Source: Nitrobacter sp039808345 (GTDB lineage: Bacteria > Pseudomonadota > Alphaproteobacteria > Rhizobiales > Xanthobacteraceae). From it: DNA of 64,000 bases. A program made the translations under genes and the position numbers. The DNA lies in the NCBI RefSeq assembly GCF_047824785.1, contig NZ_CP181167.1, positions 1,612,001 through 1,676,000 of the forward strand, given 5' to 3'. Shown one piece after another: positions 32,140 through 44,211 of the stretch. The notes under the pieces were generated by a model. The model searched no databases, was not told the DNA's origin, and worked only from the letters and a program-made list of their open reading frames with translations. The first letter of the stretch is position 1; each line of letters starts with the position of its first letter.

Positions 32140-33228
32140 ATGTCCCAAGCTGCCCTGCGTATCGTCGAAGGATCCTCCATGGATAAGTCCAAGGCGCTGT
32201 CCGCCGCGCTGTCACAGATCGAACGCCAGTTCGGCAAGGGCTCTGTGATGAAGCTGGGCAAGAACGACAAGTCCATGGATGTGGAGGTTATCTCCTCGGG
32301 TTCGCTCGGGCTCGACATCGCGCTCGGCGTTGGCGGCCTGCCCAAGGGACGCATCGTGGAGGTTTACGGTCCGGAGTCCTCGGGCAAGACCACGCTGGCG
32401 CTGCACGCGGTCGCGGAGGCGCAAAAAAAGGGTGGCATCTGCGCCTTCATCGACGCCGAGCATGCGCTCGATCCGGTCTATGCCCGCAAGCTTGGTGTGA
32501 ATGTCGACGACCTCCTGATATCGCAGCCCGATCACGGTGAGCAGGCGCTGGAGATCGCCGATACGCTGGTGCGCTCGGGTGCTGTGGATGTGCTGATCAT
32601 CGACTCGGTCGCCGCCCTGGTGCCGCGCGCCGAGCTCGAGGGTGAGATGGGCGACGCGTTGCCCGGACTACAGGCGCGGCTGATGAGTCAGGCGCTGCGC
32701 AAGCTCACCGCCTCGATCAACAAGTCCAACACCATGGTGATCTTCATCAACCAGATCCGCATGAAGATCGGGGTGATGTATGGCTCACCGGAGACCACAA
32801 CCGGCGGCAACGCGCTGAAGTTCTATGCCTCTGTGCGCCTTGACATCCGCCGCATCGGGGCGATCAAGGAGCGCGACGAGGTCGTCGGCAATCAGACCCG
32901 CGTCAAGGTCGTGAAGAACAAGCTGGCGCCGCCTTTCAAGCAGGTCGAGTTCGACATCATGTACGGTGAGGGCATCTCCAAGATGGGAGAAATCCTCGAT
33001 CTCGGCGTCAAGGCCGGCATCGTTGAAAAATCCGGCGCCTGGTTCTCTTATGACAGCCAGCGCATGGGGCAGGGCCGCGAAAATGCAAAAGCGTTCTTGC
33101 GGGCCAATCCCGACATCACCGCCAAGGTCGAGATGGCTATCCGGCAGAATTCAGGACTGATCGCCGAGCAGATTTTGGCCGGAAGCCCTGAGCGGGACAC
33201 CGACGATGACGAGACGGCGGAGGATTGA
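32140..33228 (+). CDS. recA: Recombinase RecA
   Basis: 362 residues. It polymerises on single-stranded DNA, drives strand exchange and triggers LexA self-cleavage. Walker A is GPESSGKTT, Walker B VLIIDSVAAL, with loop L2 region FINQIRMKIGVMYG and QALRKLTASI as clear RecA blocks; the C-terminus is acidic (ERDTDDDETAED). The start ATG 32140 has AAGGAG 9 bases upstream; an internal ATG at 32179 (MDKSKALSAA) is the conserved N-terminus of many RecA proteins and could also be used. Controlled by the SOS box at 32034-32048. Confidence 0.98.
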   Translation: MSQAALRIVEGSSMDKSKALSAALSQIERQFGKGSVMKLGKNDKSMDVEVISSGSLGLDIALGVGGLPKGRIVEVYGPESSGKTTLALHAVAEAQKKGGICAFIDAEHALDPVYARKLGVNVDDLLISQPDHGEQALEIADTLVRSGAVDVLIIDSVAALVPRAELEGEMGDALPGLQARLMSQALRKLTASINKSNTMVIFINQIRMKIGVMYGSPETTTGGNALKFYASVRLDIRRIGAIKERDEVVGNQTRVKVVKNKLAPPFKQVEFDIMYGEGISKMGEILDLGVKAGIVEKSGAWFSYDSQRMGQGRENAKAFLRANPDITAKVEMAIRQNSGLIAEQILAGSPERDTDDDETAED

Positions 33229-33555
33229 GTCGTTAGCTTCCATGGAAGCATAAACGCGCACGCTCCCTGGTTTTGAGCTGACGCGTTTTCCTCCGAACCT
33301 CGACGCGTCCGGGGTAAGCCGGAGAATGTTCGTCGATAGAGAACACTTTGGTCGACTGGCTGAGGTGAATTTTCACCTGCGGGTGCGATCCGCGAAGACG
33401 GGAATCCTTCGTGGAAGTCTGTGTCGCGCCTGTTGGAAGAGGCGGGCGCTGTGGATGTTGAGTTGCCGACATCCCCAGCGTCCGGCTTGCGATCATTCAT
33501 TTCGCCTTCTCCCAAAGAGGAAGGGAGCTCGAAATTAGAGGGTAGCTGCGAACTT
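33229..33555. other. Gap between recA and gcvP with worn repeats
   Basis: No gene supported. GACGCGTTTTCCTCC...GACGCG near 33278-33305 recalls the GCGTTTTC module but has lost its partner arm; CTTCTCCCAAAGAGGAAGGGAG near 33509-33530 recalls the CCCTCTCCC...GGGAGAGGG repeat also found between purC and purS. recA and gcvP are convergent, so a terminator is expected; I cannot identify a clear one. Confidence 0.45.
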
Positions 33556-36420
<2,865 letters not shown>

Positions 36421-36493
36421 GGAATGGCTCCTTGGATGCCTGGATCAAAGTTATGAATTCGGTATGCCGGGCTTGTGCCGGACACGAAAATGC

Positions 36494-36859
36494 TCAAGCC
36501 GTGTGCGCCTTGTAGGCTGTCTCGTCCATTAAGCCTTCGAGCTCGCTCCTGTCGGCGATTCTGAGCTTGAAAATCCAGGCTTTGCCTTCAGCGTCGGAGT
36601 TGACCAGCGCGGGCTCCGCGCCGAGCGCTTCATTGACTTCCAGGACCTCGCCCGTAATCGGCGCATAAACGTCGGAAGCCGCCTTGACCGACTCGACCAC
36701 CGCGGCCGCCTGGGTCTTCCTGAGCTGGCTTCCGACTTTCGGAAGCTCGACGAAGACGACGTCGCCGAGCTGAGACTGCGCGTAGCCGGTAATGCCGATC
36801 GTTGCCGTATCGCCCTCAATGCGGAGCCACTCATGATCTGTGGTATACAAAACGGTCAT
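36494..36859 (-). CDS. gcvH: Glycine cleavage system H protein
   Basis: 121 residues. Lipoyl carrier with the lipoylation Lys59 in VVESVKAASD, preceded by the conserved GDVVFVELPKVG and followed by YAPITGEVLEVN. It shuttles the aminomethyl intermediate between GcvP and GcvT. Gap of 9 bases after gcvT. Confidence 0.97.
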   Translation of the reverse strand: MTVLYTTDHEWLRIEGDTATIGITGYAQSQLGDVVFVELPKVGSQLRKTQAAAVVESVKAASDVYAPITGEVLEVNEALGAEPALVNSDAEGKAWIFKLRIADRSELEGLMDETAYKAHTA

Positions 36860-36868
36860 GACAAATCC

Positions 36869-38020
36869 TCAACGCTTGTAATTGTGTGGAACGAAAGGCA
36901 TCGCGCATACCCGTAGCGGCAGCCGCTGTCCGCGTACGTCTGCAAAGACGAGACCGCCCGTGGCGGCATGTGAGACCGGCAGATAGCCCATCGCGATCGG
37001 TGCGTTCAGGCTCGGCCCGAAGCCGCCCGATGTCACCGCGCCAATCGGATCGGCGGAGTCTGCATCGGCGAACAGCGGCGCGCCCTCGCGCACGGGCGCG
37101 CGGCCTTCCGGCCTCAACCCGACGCGGCGGCGGGCCGCGCCCTGCTCGAACTGGGGCAGAATAACATTGGCGCCGGGAAAACCGCCGGCGCGTACGCCGC
37201 CGTTGCGCCGGCTTTTCTGCACCGACCATTCCAGCGCGGCCTCGACCGGCGTTGTCGTCGCGTCGATGTCGTGACCGTAAAGGCAGAGGCCGGCCTCGAG
37301 CCGCAGGCTGTCGCGAGCGCCAAGTCCGACCGGCGCCACGTCCGGATCATCGAGCAATGCCGACACCACGTCCCCGGCCCGGGCCGCGGGAATCGAAATT
37401 TCGTAACCGTCCTCGCCGGTGTAGCCCGAACGCGAGACGAAACAGGCGACGCCGCCGACCTGGCGAGGACCGGCCTCCATGAATTTCATCGCCGGTGCTT
37501 CGGGGCAGACTTTCGCCAGGACGGACGCGGCCTTCGGACCCTGCAGCGCGACCAGCGCGCGATCCGCCAGAACCTCGATGGCGCAGGCATCGGAAAGGTG
37601 CTTCCGCAGATGCGCCTCGTCGGCGGCTTTGCAGGCGCCGTTGACGACCAGAAACAGGTGGTCGCCGAAATTGGCCACCATCAGATCGTCCAGCAGGCCG
37701 CCGGCCGGATTGGTGAACTGGGCGTAGCGCTGCCGTCCCGGCGCGACCGCCACGATGTCCTGCGGCACCAGCCGCTCCAGCGCCAGCGCGGCGTCGGCGA
37801 CGTTGCCGGACTTCGGCCGCAACGCGATCTGGCCCATGTGCGAGACATCGAACAGGCCGGCTTTGGCGCGGGTATGGAGATGTTCCTTCAGCACGCCGGA
37901 TGCGTACTGCACCGGCATGTCATAGCCGGCGAACGCCACCATCTTGCCGCCCCGCGCCAGGAGCAGGGCGTGCAGAGGTGTTTTTTGCAGGGTCGGGGCG
38001 TCGGAGACGTGGGTCACCAT
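36869..38020 (-). CDS. gcvT: Aminomethyltransferase, T protein of the glycine cleavage system
   Basis: 383 residues from ATG 38020. It moves the one-carbon unit from GcvH to tetrahydrofolate, releasing ammonia. Conserved blocks: GGKMVAFAGYDMPVQY, AGLFDVSHMGQ, SRSGYTGEDGYEI (with the catalytic-site Asp equivalent region), LGARDSLRLEAGLCLYGHD and GAVTSGGFGPSL. First gene of the operon, about 45 bases after the glycine riboswitch. Confidence 0.96.
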   Translation of the reverse strand: MVTHVSDAPTLQKTPLHALLLARGGKMVAFAGYDMPVQYASGVLKEHLHTRAKAGLFDVSHMGQIALRPKSGNVADAALALERLVPQDIVAVAPGRQRYAQFTNPAGGLLDDLMVANFGDHLFLVVNGACKAADEAHLRKHLSDACAIEVLADRALVALQGPKAASVLAKVCPEAPAMKFMEAGPRQVGGVACFVSRSGYTGEDGYEISIPAARAGDVVSALLDDPDVAPVGLGARDSLRLEAGLCLYGHDIDATTTPVEAALEWSVQKSRRNGGVRAGGFPGANVILPQFEQGAARRRVGLRPEGRAPVREGAPLFADADSADPIGAVTSGGFGPSLNAPIAMGYLPVSHAATGGLVFADVRGQRLPLRVCAMPFVPHNYKR

Positions 38021-38064
38021 CAGGGGGCCTCGCGGTTAAAGGGACGATTCCCTGCAAACCCGTT

Positions 38065-38262
38065 AGAGACCCCATCTGTCGCTGTGCCTGAGAGTATTAT
38101 CCCGTCGGCGGACCCTGCGCGGACCACGGGTCCGCAAGGGTCTCTTTCCAGATGTAACCAGTCGCGCGGTCCGTTTGCCTGAGAGTTTCCGGGGCGGTTG
38201 CTCCTTCGGCGCCGGCCTGCTTCCTCAATCAGAAAGCGGCCGATCTCTCCCGGCGCGACTAA
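38065..38262 (-). promoter_or_regulatory. Glycine riboswitch (tandem aptamers) upstream of gcvT
   Basis: On the minus strand, aptamer 1 spans about 38258-38160 and has GGGAGAG, then GCCGAAGGAGCAA and AAACTCTCAGGCAAA, the conserved glycine-aptamer core. Aptamer 2 spans about 38155-38068, with CTGGAAAGAGAC and a second ACTCTCAGGCA. Tandem glycine aptamers normally turn on gcv genes when glycine is high. It ends about 45 bases before the gcvT start, so control may act on translation as well as termination; no U-tract is obvious. Confidence 0.93.
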
Positions 38263-38467
38263 ACTAGCAGATATGAGGAAAATACGGTTTCAACAAGGCT
38301 GTCAACGCACCGCAGCATCTTTCAACGGATGATATTTCGAGCCAGCCAAGCCCCTGATCCTTCTGCCCACTTTCTGGACAGCCCGGCCACCCCCGTCTAA
38401 AAGGCGGTCGCTGGGCGACGTATGACAGCTTTCGGGGCCGCGAGCCCATTTGACGCGATGGAACACA

Positions 38468-41167
38468 ATGAGCGGCGTTAACGACATCAGGTCGGCGTTT
38501 CTGAACTATTTCGCGGCCAATGACCACCAGATCGTGCCATCGTCGCCGCTGGTTCCGCGCAACGATCCGACCCTGATGTTCACCAATGCGGGCATGGTGC
38601 AGTTCAAGAACGTCTTTACGGGCGTCGAAAAGCGGCCCTATCAGCGCGCCACCACCTCGCAGAAATGCGTGCGCGCCGGTGGCAAGCACAATGATCTCGA
38701 CAATGTGGGCTACACCGCGCGGCATCACACCTTCTTCGAGATGCTCGGCAACTTCTCGTTCGGTGACTACTTCAAGGACCGCGCGATCGAACTGGCATGG
38801 AAGCTGGTCACCCAGGAGTTCGGCCTGCCGAAGGATCGCCTTACAGCGACGGTCTATATCGACGACGACGAGGCGTTTGATCTTTGGAAAAAGATCGCGG
38901 GCCTGCCGGAATCACGCATCATCCGCATCGCTGGCTCGGACAATTTCTGGCAGATGGGCGACACCGGTCCGTGCGGCCCGTGCTCGGAGATATTTTACGA
39001 TCACGGCGACAGGATTCCCGGCGGACCGCCGGGATCGCCGGAGCAGGATGGCGATCGCTTCGTCGAAATCTGGAATCTCGTGTTCATGCAATACGAGAAG
39101 CTGCCGGACGGCAGCCGCCCGAACTTGCCGAAGCCGTCGATCGACACCGGCGCGGGGCTCGAGCGCGTGGCCGCCGTGCTTCAGGGCAAGCACGACAACT
39201 ACGACATCGACCTGTTCGTGGCGCTGATCCGCGCGGCCGCGGATCTGACCGGCGCGGACCCGCAAGGTCCGATGAAGGCATCGCTGCGCGTGATCGCCGA
39301 CCACCTGCGCGCATCCTCATTCCTGATCGCCGACGGGGTACTGCCGTCGAACGAAGGCCGGGGTTATGTGCTGCGCCGGATCATGCGACGCGCGATGCGC
39401 CATGCCCAGTTGCTCGGCGCGAAGGAGCCGCTGATGTGGCGGCTGGTGGGCGTGCTGGTGCGCGAGATGGGCGAGGCCTTTCCCGAGCTGCAGCGCGCGC
39501 GGCTCTTGATCGAAGAAACGCTGCGGCTTGAGGAGACTCGCTTCCGCAAGACGCTGGAGCGCGGGCTCTCCATTCTCGACGAGAAGAGCGTGTCGCTGAA
39601 GAAGGGCGACATGTTCGACGGCGAGACCGCGTTCACGCTGTACGACACCTATGGCTTCCCGCTCGATCTCACCCAGGATGCGCTGCGCGCGCGGGGCATC
39701 GGCGTGGATCTGGCGTCGTTCACCGACGCGATGGAGCAGCAGAAGGCCAAGGCGCGGGCTAAATGGTCCGGTTCCGGCGACGTCAAAACCGCGGACTATT
39801 GGTTTCCTCTTCGGGAGAAGTACGGCTCTACCGAGTTCCTCGGATATGACAATCTGTCAAATGAGGCTGTCGTTCAAGCGATCATTAAGGGCGGTCCTGA
39901 ACTTGAAGTACTCAAGCCTGAGCATCACGCCGGAGAAATCATCCTAAATCAGACGCCGTTTTACGCCGAGTCGGGCGGACAAGTTTGGGATACTGGGTTG
40001 ATCCGACGTGCTTCGGACGGGATCGAGGTCGCGCGGGTTATAGCAGTTCACAAAGAAGCTGATGGACTCATTGTCCACAACGTTGAGCTGAGCGGTACTG
40101 GCCTCAAGGACGGCCTGAAGAAGGGTGATGTAGTTTACGCGGTCGTTGATGCGGATCGCCGCGCGAAGATTTGTAAGAACCATTCTGCTACGCACATTCT
40201 TCATGAAGCCCTGCGGCAAGTTCTCGGCGATCACATTGCGCAAAAAGGTTCTTTGGTAGACGATAAAAGGTTGCGTTTCGACTTCGCGCACAACAAGCCG
40301 ATCAGTGCCGATGAATTGCGCGACATCGAAGAGATAGCTAATAATGTTGTGCTCGAAAACGATGAGGTCACTACGCGCCTAATGTCCGTGGACGATGCCC
40401 GTGAGACCGGCGCTCGCGCACTATTCGGCGAAAAGTATGGTGATGAAGTTCGCGTAGTTTCCATGGGCAAGATGCCGCGCCAGACAGGCAGCAACGTGGA
40501 CAGTTGGTCGATCGAACTCTGCGGTGGCACCCATGTGAAGCGCACCGGCGATATCGGCCTGATCTCGGTGGTCGGCGAAAGCGCGGTGGCGTCGGGCGTG
40601 CGCCGGATCGAGGCTCTCACCGGGCATCACGCGCGGCATGCTTTAAACGATCTTCGGAACAACTTGCGTACTGTGTCCGCCGAACTGAACGCAACACTAG
40701 GCGATGTGACAGTTCGGGCTACAGCGATAGTGCAGGAGCGCAAGAAGCTTGAGCGCGAATTGTCCGAGGCGCGCAAGAAGCTCGCCATGGGAGGAGGGGC
40801 CGCGAGCGCATCCTCCGGCGCGGCGGCGGGCGTGCGCGATGTCGGCGGCGTCAAGCTGATGGCGCGTTCGGTCGAAGGCATCGAGATCAAGGATCTCAAG
40901 AGCCTCGCGGATCAGGGCAAGAAGCAGATCGGCTCGGGCGTCGTCGCGCTGGTCGCGACCAGCGATGACGGCAAGGCCAGCGTCGTCGTCGGCGTGACGC
41001 CCGATCTCGTGACCCGCTTCTCGGCGGTCGATCTTGTCCGCAAGGCGTCCGAGGTGCTCGGCGGCAAGGGCGGCGGCGGCAAGCCGGACATGGCGCAGGC
41101 CGGCGGTCCCGACGGAGCCAAGGCGGGCGCGGCGCTCGACGCCATCGCCGCTGCGATGGGCGCGTAG
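38468..41167 (+). CDS. alaS: Alanyl-tRNA synthetase
   Basis: 899 residues from ATG 38468 (MSGVNDIRSAFLNYF). Aminoacylation core: TNAGMVQFKNVF, RHHTFFEMLGNFSFGDYF, FMQYEK and DTGAGLERV. The editing domain has the zinc motif HSATHILHEALR and CGGTHVKRTGDIG; a coiled region and C-Ala domain follow. The synthetase charges tRNA-Ala and removes mischarged Ser/Gly. Unusual: from about 39795 to 40470 (linker and editing domain), and again about 40640-40735, GC falls to about half (47-52% in three 60-base lines counted by hand, against about 68% in a flanking line) and codon choice changes (ATT, AAA, GAT, CTT), although the protein stays intact. The stop TAG overlaps a repeat edge. Confidence 0.97.
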   Translation: MSGVNDIRSAFLNYFAANDHQIVPSSPLVPRNDPTLMFTNAGMVQFKNVFTGVEKRPYQRATTSQKCVRAGGKHNDLDNVGYTARHHTFFEMLGNFSFGDYFKDRAIELAWKLVTQEFGLPKDRLTATVYIDDDEAFDLWKKIAGLPESRIIRIAGSDNFWQMGDTGPCGPCSEIFYDHGDRIPGGPPGSPEQDGDRFVEIWNLVFMQYEKLPDGSRPNLPKPSIDTGAGLERVAAVLQGKHDNYDIDLFVALIRAAADLTGADPQGPMKASLRVIADHLRASSFLIADGVLPSNEGRGYVLRRIMRRAMRHAQLLGAKEPLMWRLVGVLVREMGEAFPELQRARLLIEETLRLEETRFRKTLERGLSILDEKSVSLKKGDMFDGETAFTLYDTYGFPLDLTQDALRARGIGVDLASFTDAMEQQKAKARAKWSGSGDVKTADYWFPLREKYGSTEFLGYDNLSNEAVVQAIIKGGPELEVLKPEHHAGEIILNQTPFYAESGGQVWDTGLIRRASDGIEVARVIAVHKEADGLIVHNVELSGTGLKDGLKKGDVVYAVVDADRRAKICKNHSATHILHEALRQVLGDHIAQKGSLVDDKRLRFDFAHNKPISADELRDIEEIANNVVLENDEVTTRLMSVDDARETGARALFGEKYGDEVRVVSMGKMPRQTGSNVDSWSIELCGGTHVKRTGDIGLISVVGESAVASGVRRIEALTGHHARHALNDLRNNLRTVSAELNATLGDVTVRATAIVQERKKLERELSEARKKLAMGGGAASASSGAAAGVRDVGGVKLMARSVEGIEIKDLKSLADQGKKQIGSGVVALVATSDDGKASVVVGVTPDLVTRFSAVDLVRKASEVLGGKGGGGKPDMAQAGGPDGAKAGAALDAIAAAMGA

Positions 41168-41200
41168 AGCGCGATCCGTTCAGGTTAAATCGGATTGCGC
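41165..41200. repeat. Palindromic module at the alaS stop
   Basis: AGAGCGCGATCCGTTC...TCGGATTGCGC, the same type as 2564-2601 (AGAGCATGATCCGTTC...). The TAG of alaS is formed with the first AG of this module. Confidence 0.75.
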
Positions 41201-41327
41201 ACACGGATGATCTTCACCGTCATGCCCGCACTTGTTGCGGGCACCCACGTCTTCGCAGCGTATCTGCAAACAAGACGTGGATAGCCGCGACAAGCCCGGC
41301 CATGACGGGAACGGATGGATGGCCGCT

Positions 41328-42539
41328 TCAGCCCACCGCCTTGGTCAGGTTGTCGGCCACCTTGTCGAGGAAGCCGGTGGTGGAGAGCCAGCGCTGGTCG
41401 GGGCCGACCAGAAGCGCGAGGTCCTTTGTCATGAAGCCGGCCTCGACCGTATCGACGCAGACCTTCTCCAGCGTGGTCGCGAAATTCGCCAGCGCCTCGT
41501 TGTCGTCGAGCTTGGCGCGATGCGACAGGCCGCGGGTCCATGCGAAGATCGAGGCGATCGAGTTCGTCGAGGTCTCCTTGCCCTTCTGATGCTCGCGATA
41601 GTGCCGCGTCACGGTGCCATGGGCGGCTTCCGCCTCCACCGTCTGGCCGTCCGGCGTCAGCAGCACCGAGGTCATCAGGCCGAGCGAGCCGTAGCCTTGC
41701 GCCACCGTGTCCGACTGCACGTCGCCGTCGTAATTCTTGCAGGCCCAGACGTAGCCGCCGGACCATTTCAGCGCCGAGGCCACCATATCGTCGATCAGAC
41801 GATGCTCGTAGGTCAGGCTCTTGGCCTCGAAGTCCTTCCTGAACTCCCGATCGTAGATGTCCTGGAAGATGTCCTTGAAGCGGCCGTCATAGACCTTGAG
41901 GATGGTGTTCTTGGTCGAGAGGTAGACCGGGAAGCCGCGCTGCAGGCCGTAATTGAACGAGGCGCGCGCGAAATCGATGATGGAATCGTCGATATTAAAC
42001 ATCCCCATCGCGACTCCGGGGCCGGGCGTCTTGAAGACCTCGCGCTCGATCACCGCGCCGTCCTCGCCGACGAACTTCATGCTCAGCGTTCCCTTGCCGG
42101 GAAACCTGATGTCGGTGGCGCGATACTGATCGCCATAGGCGTGGCGGCCGATGATGATCGGCTTGGTCCAGCCGGGGACGAGGCGAGGCACGTTCTTGCA
42201 GATGATCGGCTCGCGGAAGATCACCCCGCCGAGGATATTGCGGATGGTGCCGTTCGGCGACTTCCACATGTGCTTGAGGCCGAATTCCTTCACCCGCGTC
42301 TCGTCGGGGGTGATGGTGGCGCACTTCACGCCGACGCCCACCTTTCTGATGGCGTTGGCCGCCTCGACCGTGATCCGGTCGTCGGTCTCGTCGCGGGACT
42401 CCATCCCCAGGTCGAAATACATCAGGTCGATATCCAGGAACGGATGAATCAGCTTGTCCTTGATGTATTGCCAGATGATCCGGGTCATCTCGTCGCCATC
42501 GAGTTCGACGACGGGATTGGTCACCTTGATTTTTGCCAT
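41328..42539 (-). CDS. icd: NADP-dependent isocitrate dehydrogenase
   Basis: 403 residues, the dimeric eukaryote-like (subfamily II) IDH found in alphaproteobacteria. N-terminus NPVVELDGDEMTRIIWQ, substrate-binding SPNGTIRN with the Ser/Asn contacts, metal-binding YDGDVQSDTVAQGYGS region, and EAAHGTVTRHYREHQKG with the NADP-specific residues. It converts isocitrate to 2-oxoglutarate and CO2 in the TCA cycle. Single-gene unit, convergent with alaS. Confidence 0.97.
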   Translation of the reverse strand: MAKIKVTNPVVELDGDEMTRIIWQYIKDKLIHPFLDIDLMYFDLGMESRDETDDRITVEAANAIRKVGVGVKCATITPDETRVKEFGLKHMWKSPNGTIRNILGGVIFREPIICKNVPRLVPGWTKPIIIGRHAYGDQYRATDIRFPGKGTLSMKFVGEDGAVIEREVFKTPGPGVAMGMFNIDDSIIDFARASFNYGLQRGFPVYLSTKNTILKVYDGRFKDIFQDIYDREFRKDFEAKSLTYEHRLIDDMVASALKWSGGYVWACKNYDGDVQSDTVAQGYGSLGLMTSVLLTPDGQTVEAEAAHGTVTRHYREHQKGKETSTNSIASIFAWTRGLSHRAKLDDNEALANFATTLEKVCVDTVEAGFMTKDLALLVGPDQRWLSTTGFLDKVADNLTKAVG

Positions 42540-42846
42540 GGGAGATCGGGCCTTTTCGGAAAATAGCTGCGCTTCGGAAGGAGATAGGTCGGGCTATAAC
42601 ATCGCGGCGGCGCAGGCGAAAGCCGAGCGGGCCGCAAGACGGTGGCGATTTTCCAGACATCTGGCGCTTTGTCGGCAAGCCTTCTCCCTGCACCTTGAGA
42701 GGCAGAACCTCATCTTCCGCCGGAAATTCAGGATGGCTTCATAAGCTCATTATTTGACTTGAGAAAAGCTGTGAAAGGCGCGATCGAAGACCCGGCAAGC
42801 CGCCATTGAACCCAAATCTCAGCTTGAATTGAAAGAACGAGGCAGG

Positions 42847-44046
42847 ATGTCCGGCACCGACAGGACGAAAACCGGCATCGACGTCGTCGGCCCCACCGTG
42901 ATTCTGGTCGAGCCGCAGCTCGGCGAGAACATCGGCATGGCGGCGCGCGCCATGGGCAATTTCGCCCTGACGCGGCTGCGCATTGTCAACCCGCGCGACG
43001 GCTGGCCCAATATCGCGGCGCAGCGCGCGGCGGCGGGCGCCGACCACATCCTCTCCCGCGTCGAACTGTTCGACACCGTGGCGGAGGCGGTCGCCGACTG
43101 CACGCTGCTGTTCGCGACCACCGCGCGCGCGCATGATCAGGCCAAGCCCGTGGTGGCGCCGGAAGCGGCGGCGGTCGAGGCGACGGCGCAGGTCGCGGCG
43201 GGCGGCCACGTCGGCATCCTGTTTGGCCGCGAGCGCGCCGGACTGTTGAACGAGGAGGTGGCGATGGCCGATCGCATCATCACCTATCCCGTCAATCCGG
43301 GTTTTGCCTCGCTCAACCTGGCGCAGGCCGTGCTGCTGATGGGTTACGAATGGTTCAAGCTGGTGACGCGGGGCGAACTGCCGTTCGCGATGCCGGAGCG
43401 CTCGGAGCGGGCCTCCCAGCACCAGATGCAGGCGTTCTTCGACAATCTGGTCAGCGAACTCGACAAGGTGGAATTTCTCCGTCCGCCGGAGAAGCGCGAC
43501 ACCATGCTCGTCAATCTGCGCAACATCTTCACCCGCATGGAGCCGACGAAACAGGACATGCACACGCTGCACGGCGTCGTGATGGCGATCGCGGAAGGGC
43601 GCAAGGGACCGGCCAAGGGCGGCGTGCTCGACGGCGCGCAGGCGACGCGGCTGCGGGCGCTGCTGGCCGAGCAGGGGCCGGGTGGGGCATCCGTGGACAG
43701 CAGCAGCACGGTGCGGGGTCTCGCGCGGCTGCTCAGACGAAATCCCACCGATGGCGAGCGCATCCTTTGGCAGGCGCTGACGCGCGACCGCCGCTTCGCC
43801 GGTCAGTTCAAGCGGCAAACCCCGGTCGGGCGGCACATCCCGGATTTCGTGTCGTTCGTTCAGCGTGTTGCGATCGAACTGGTCAACGCGGACGAGGGCG
43901 ACACCATCACGCGCGACCGCGCCGCCCGATCGGCATGGCTCGCCGAGCGCGGCTACCGCGTGATCGAAATTGAGGCGGCGGCGGTTGAAAGCGATCTGGC
44001 GCGGGTTCTGGATAATCTGGCGGTACAGGTGGCGGCGGGGCCGTAG
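42847..44046 (+). CDS. trmJ: TrmJ-type tRNA 2'-O-methyltransferase fused to a DUF559 nuclease-like domain
   Basis: 399 residues from ATG 42847 (MSGTDRTKTG). Residues 1 to about 258 form the SPOUT methyltransferase TrmJ: VEPQLGENIGMAARAMGNF, HVGILFGRERAGLLNEEV and YPVNPGFASLNLAQAVLLMGYEW (SAM-binding knot), which methylates position 32 of tRNAs. After a Gly/Ser linker, residues about 288-395 match DUF559 (PD-(D/E)XK-like): RLLRRNPTDGERILWQAL, FKRQTPVGRHIPDFVS with Asp332, AIELVNADEGDT with Glu343, and a final GYRVIEIEAAAV. The usual ELDGGQH sequence is changed to ELVNADE, so cleavage activity is doubtful. Fusion of the two is unusual. Confidence 0.88.
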   Translation: MSGTDRTKTGIDVVGPTVILVEPQLGENIGMAARAMGNFALTRLRIVNPRDGWPNIAAQRAAAGADHILSRVELFDTVAEAVADCTLLFATTARAHDQAKPVVAPEAAAVEATAQVAAGGHVGILFGRERAGLLNEEVAMADRIITYPVNPGFASLNLAQAVLLMGYEWFKLVTRGELPFAMPERSERASQHQMQAFFDNLVSELDKVEFLRPPEKRDTMLVNLRNIFTRMEPTKQDMHTLHGVVMAIAEGRKGPAKGGVLDGAQATRLRALLAEQGPGGASVDSSSTVRGLARLLRRNPTDGERILWQALTRDRRFAGQFKRQTPVGRHIPDFVSFVQRVAIELVNADEGDTITRDRAARSAWLAERGYRVIEIEAAAVESDLARVLDNLAVQVAAGP

Positions 44047-44211
44047 GGCGCGAGGTCGGTAACGATTATGTGTGATAGTAGTCGCACGTCAGGGTGCTCG
44101 ATTAAAGCAAACCAGCAATCATTCTTTGCCGTTGCTATAAGGTTCGCATCGTCAACACGAGTCGTTTTGATCGCTGCGGCAGTGCGGCTGCGCCCGGAGA
44201 TTGGTGAACCG

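Noticed and set aside
41232..42566. 444-codon frame on the plus strand opposite icd
   Set aside because: Reverse shadow of a clear isocitrate dehydrogenase gene, caused by high GC; no protein pattern.
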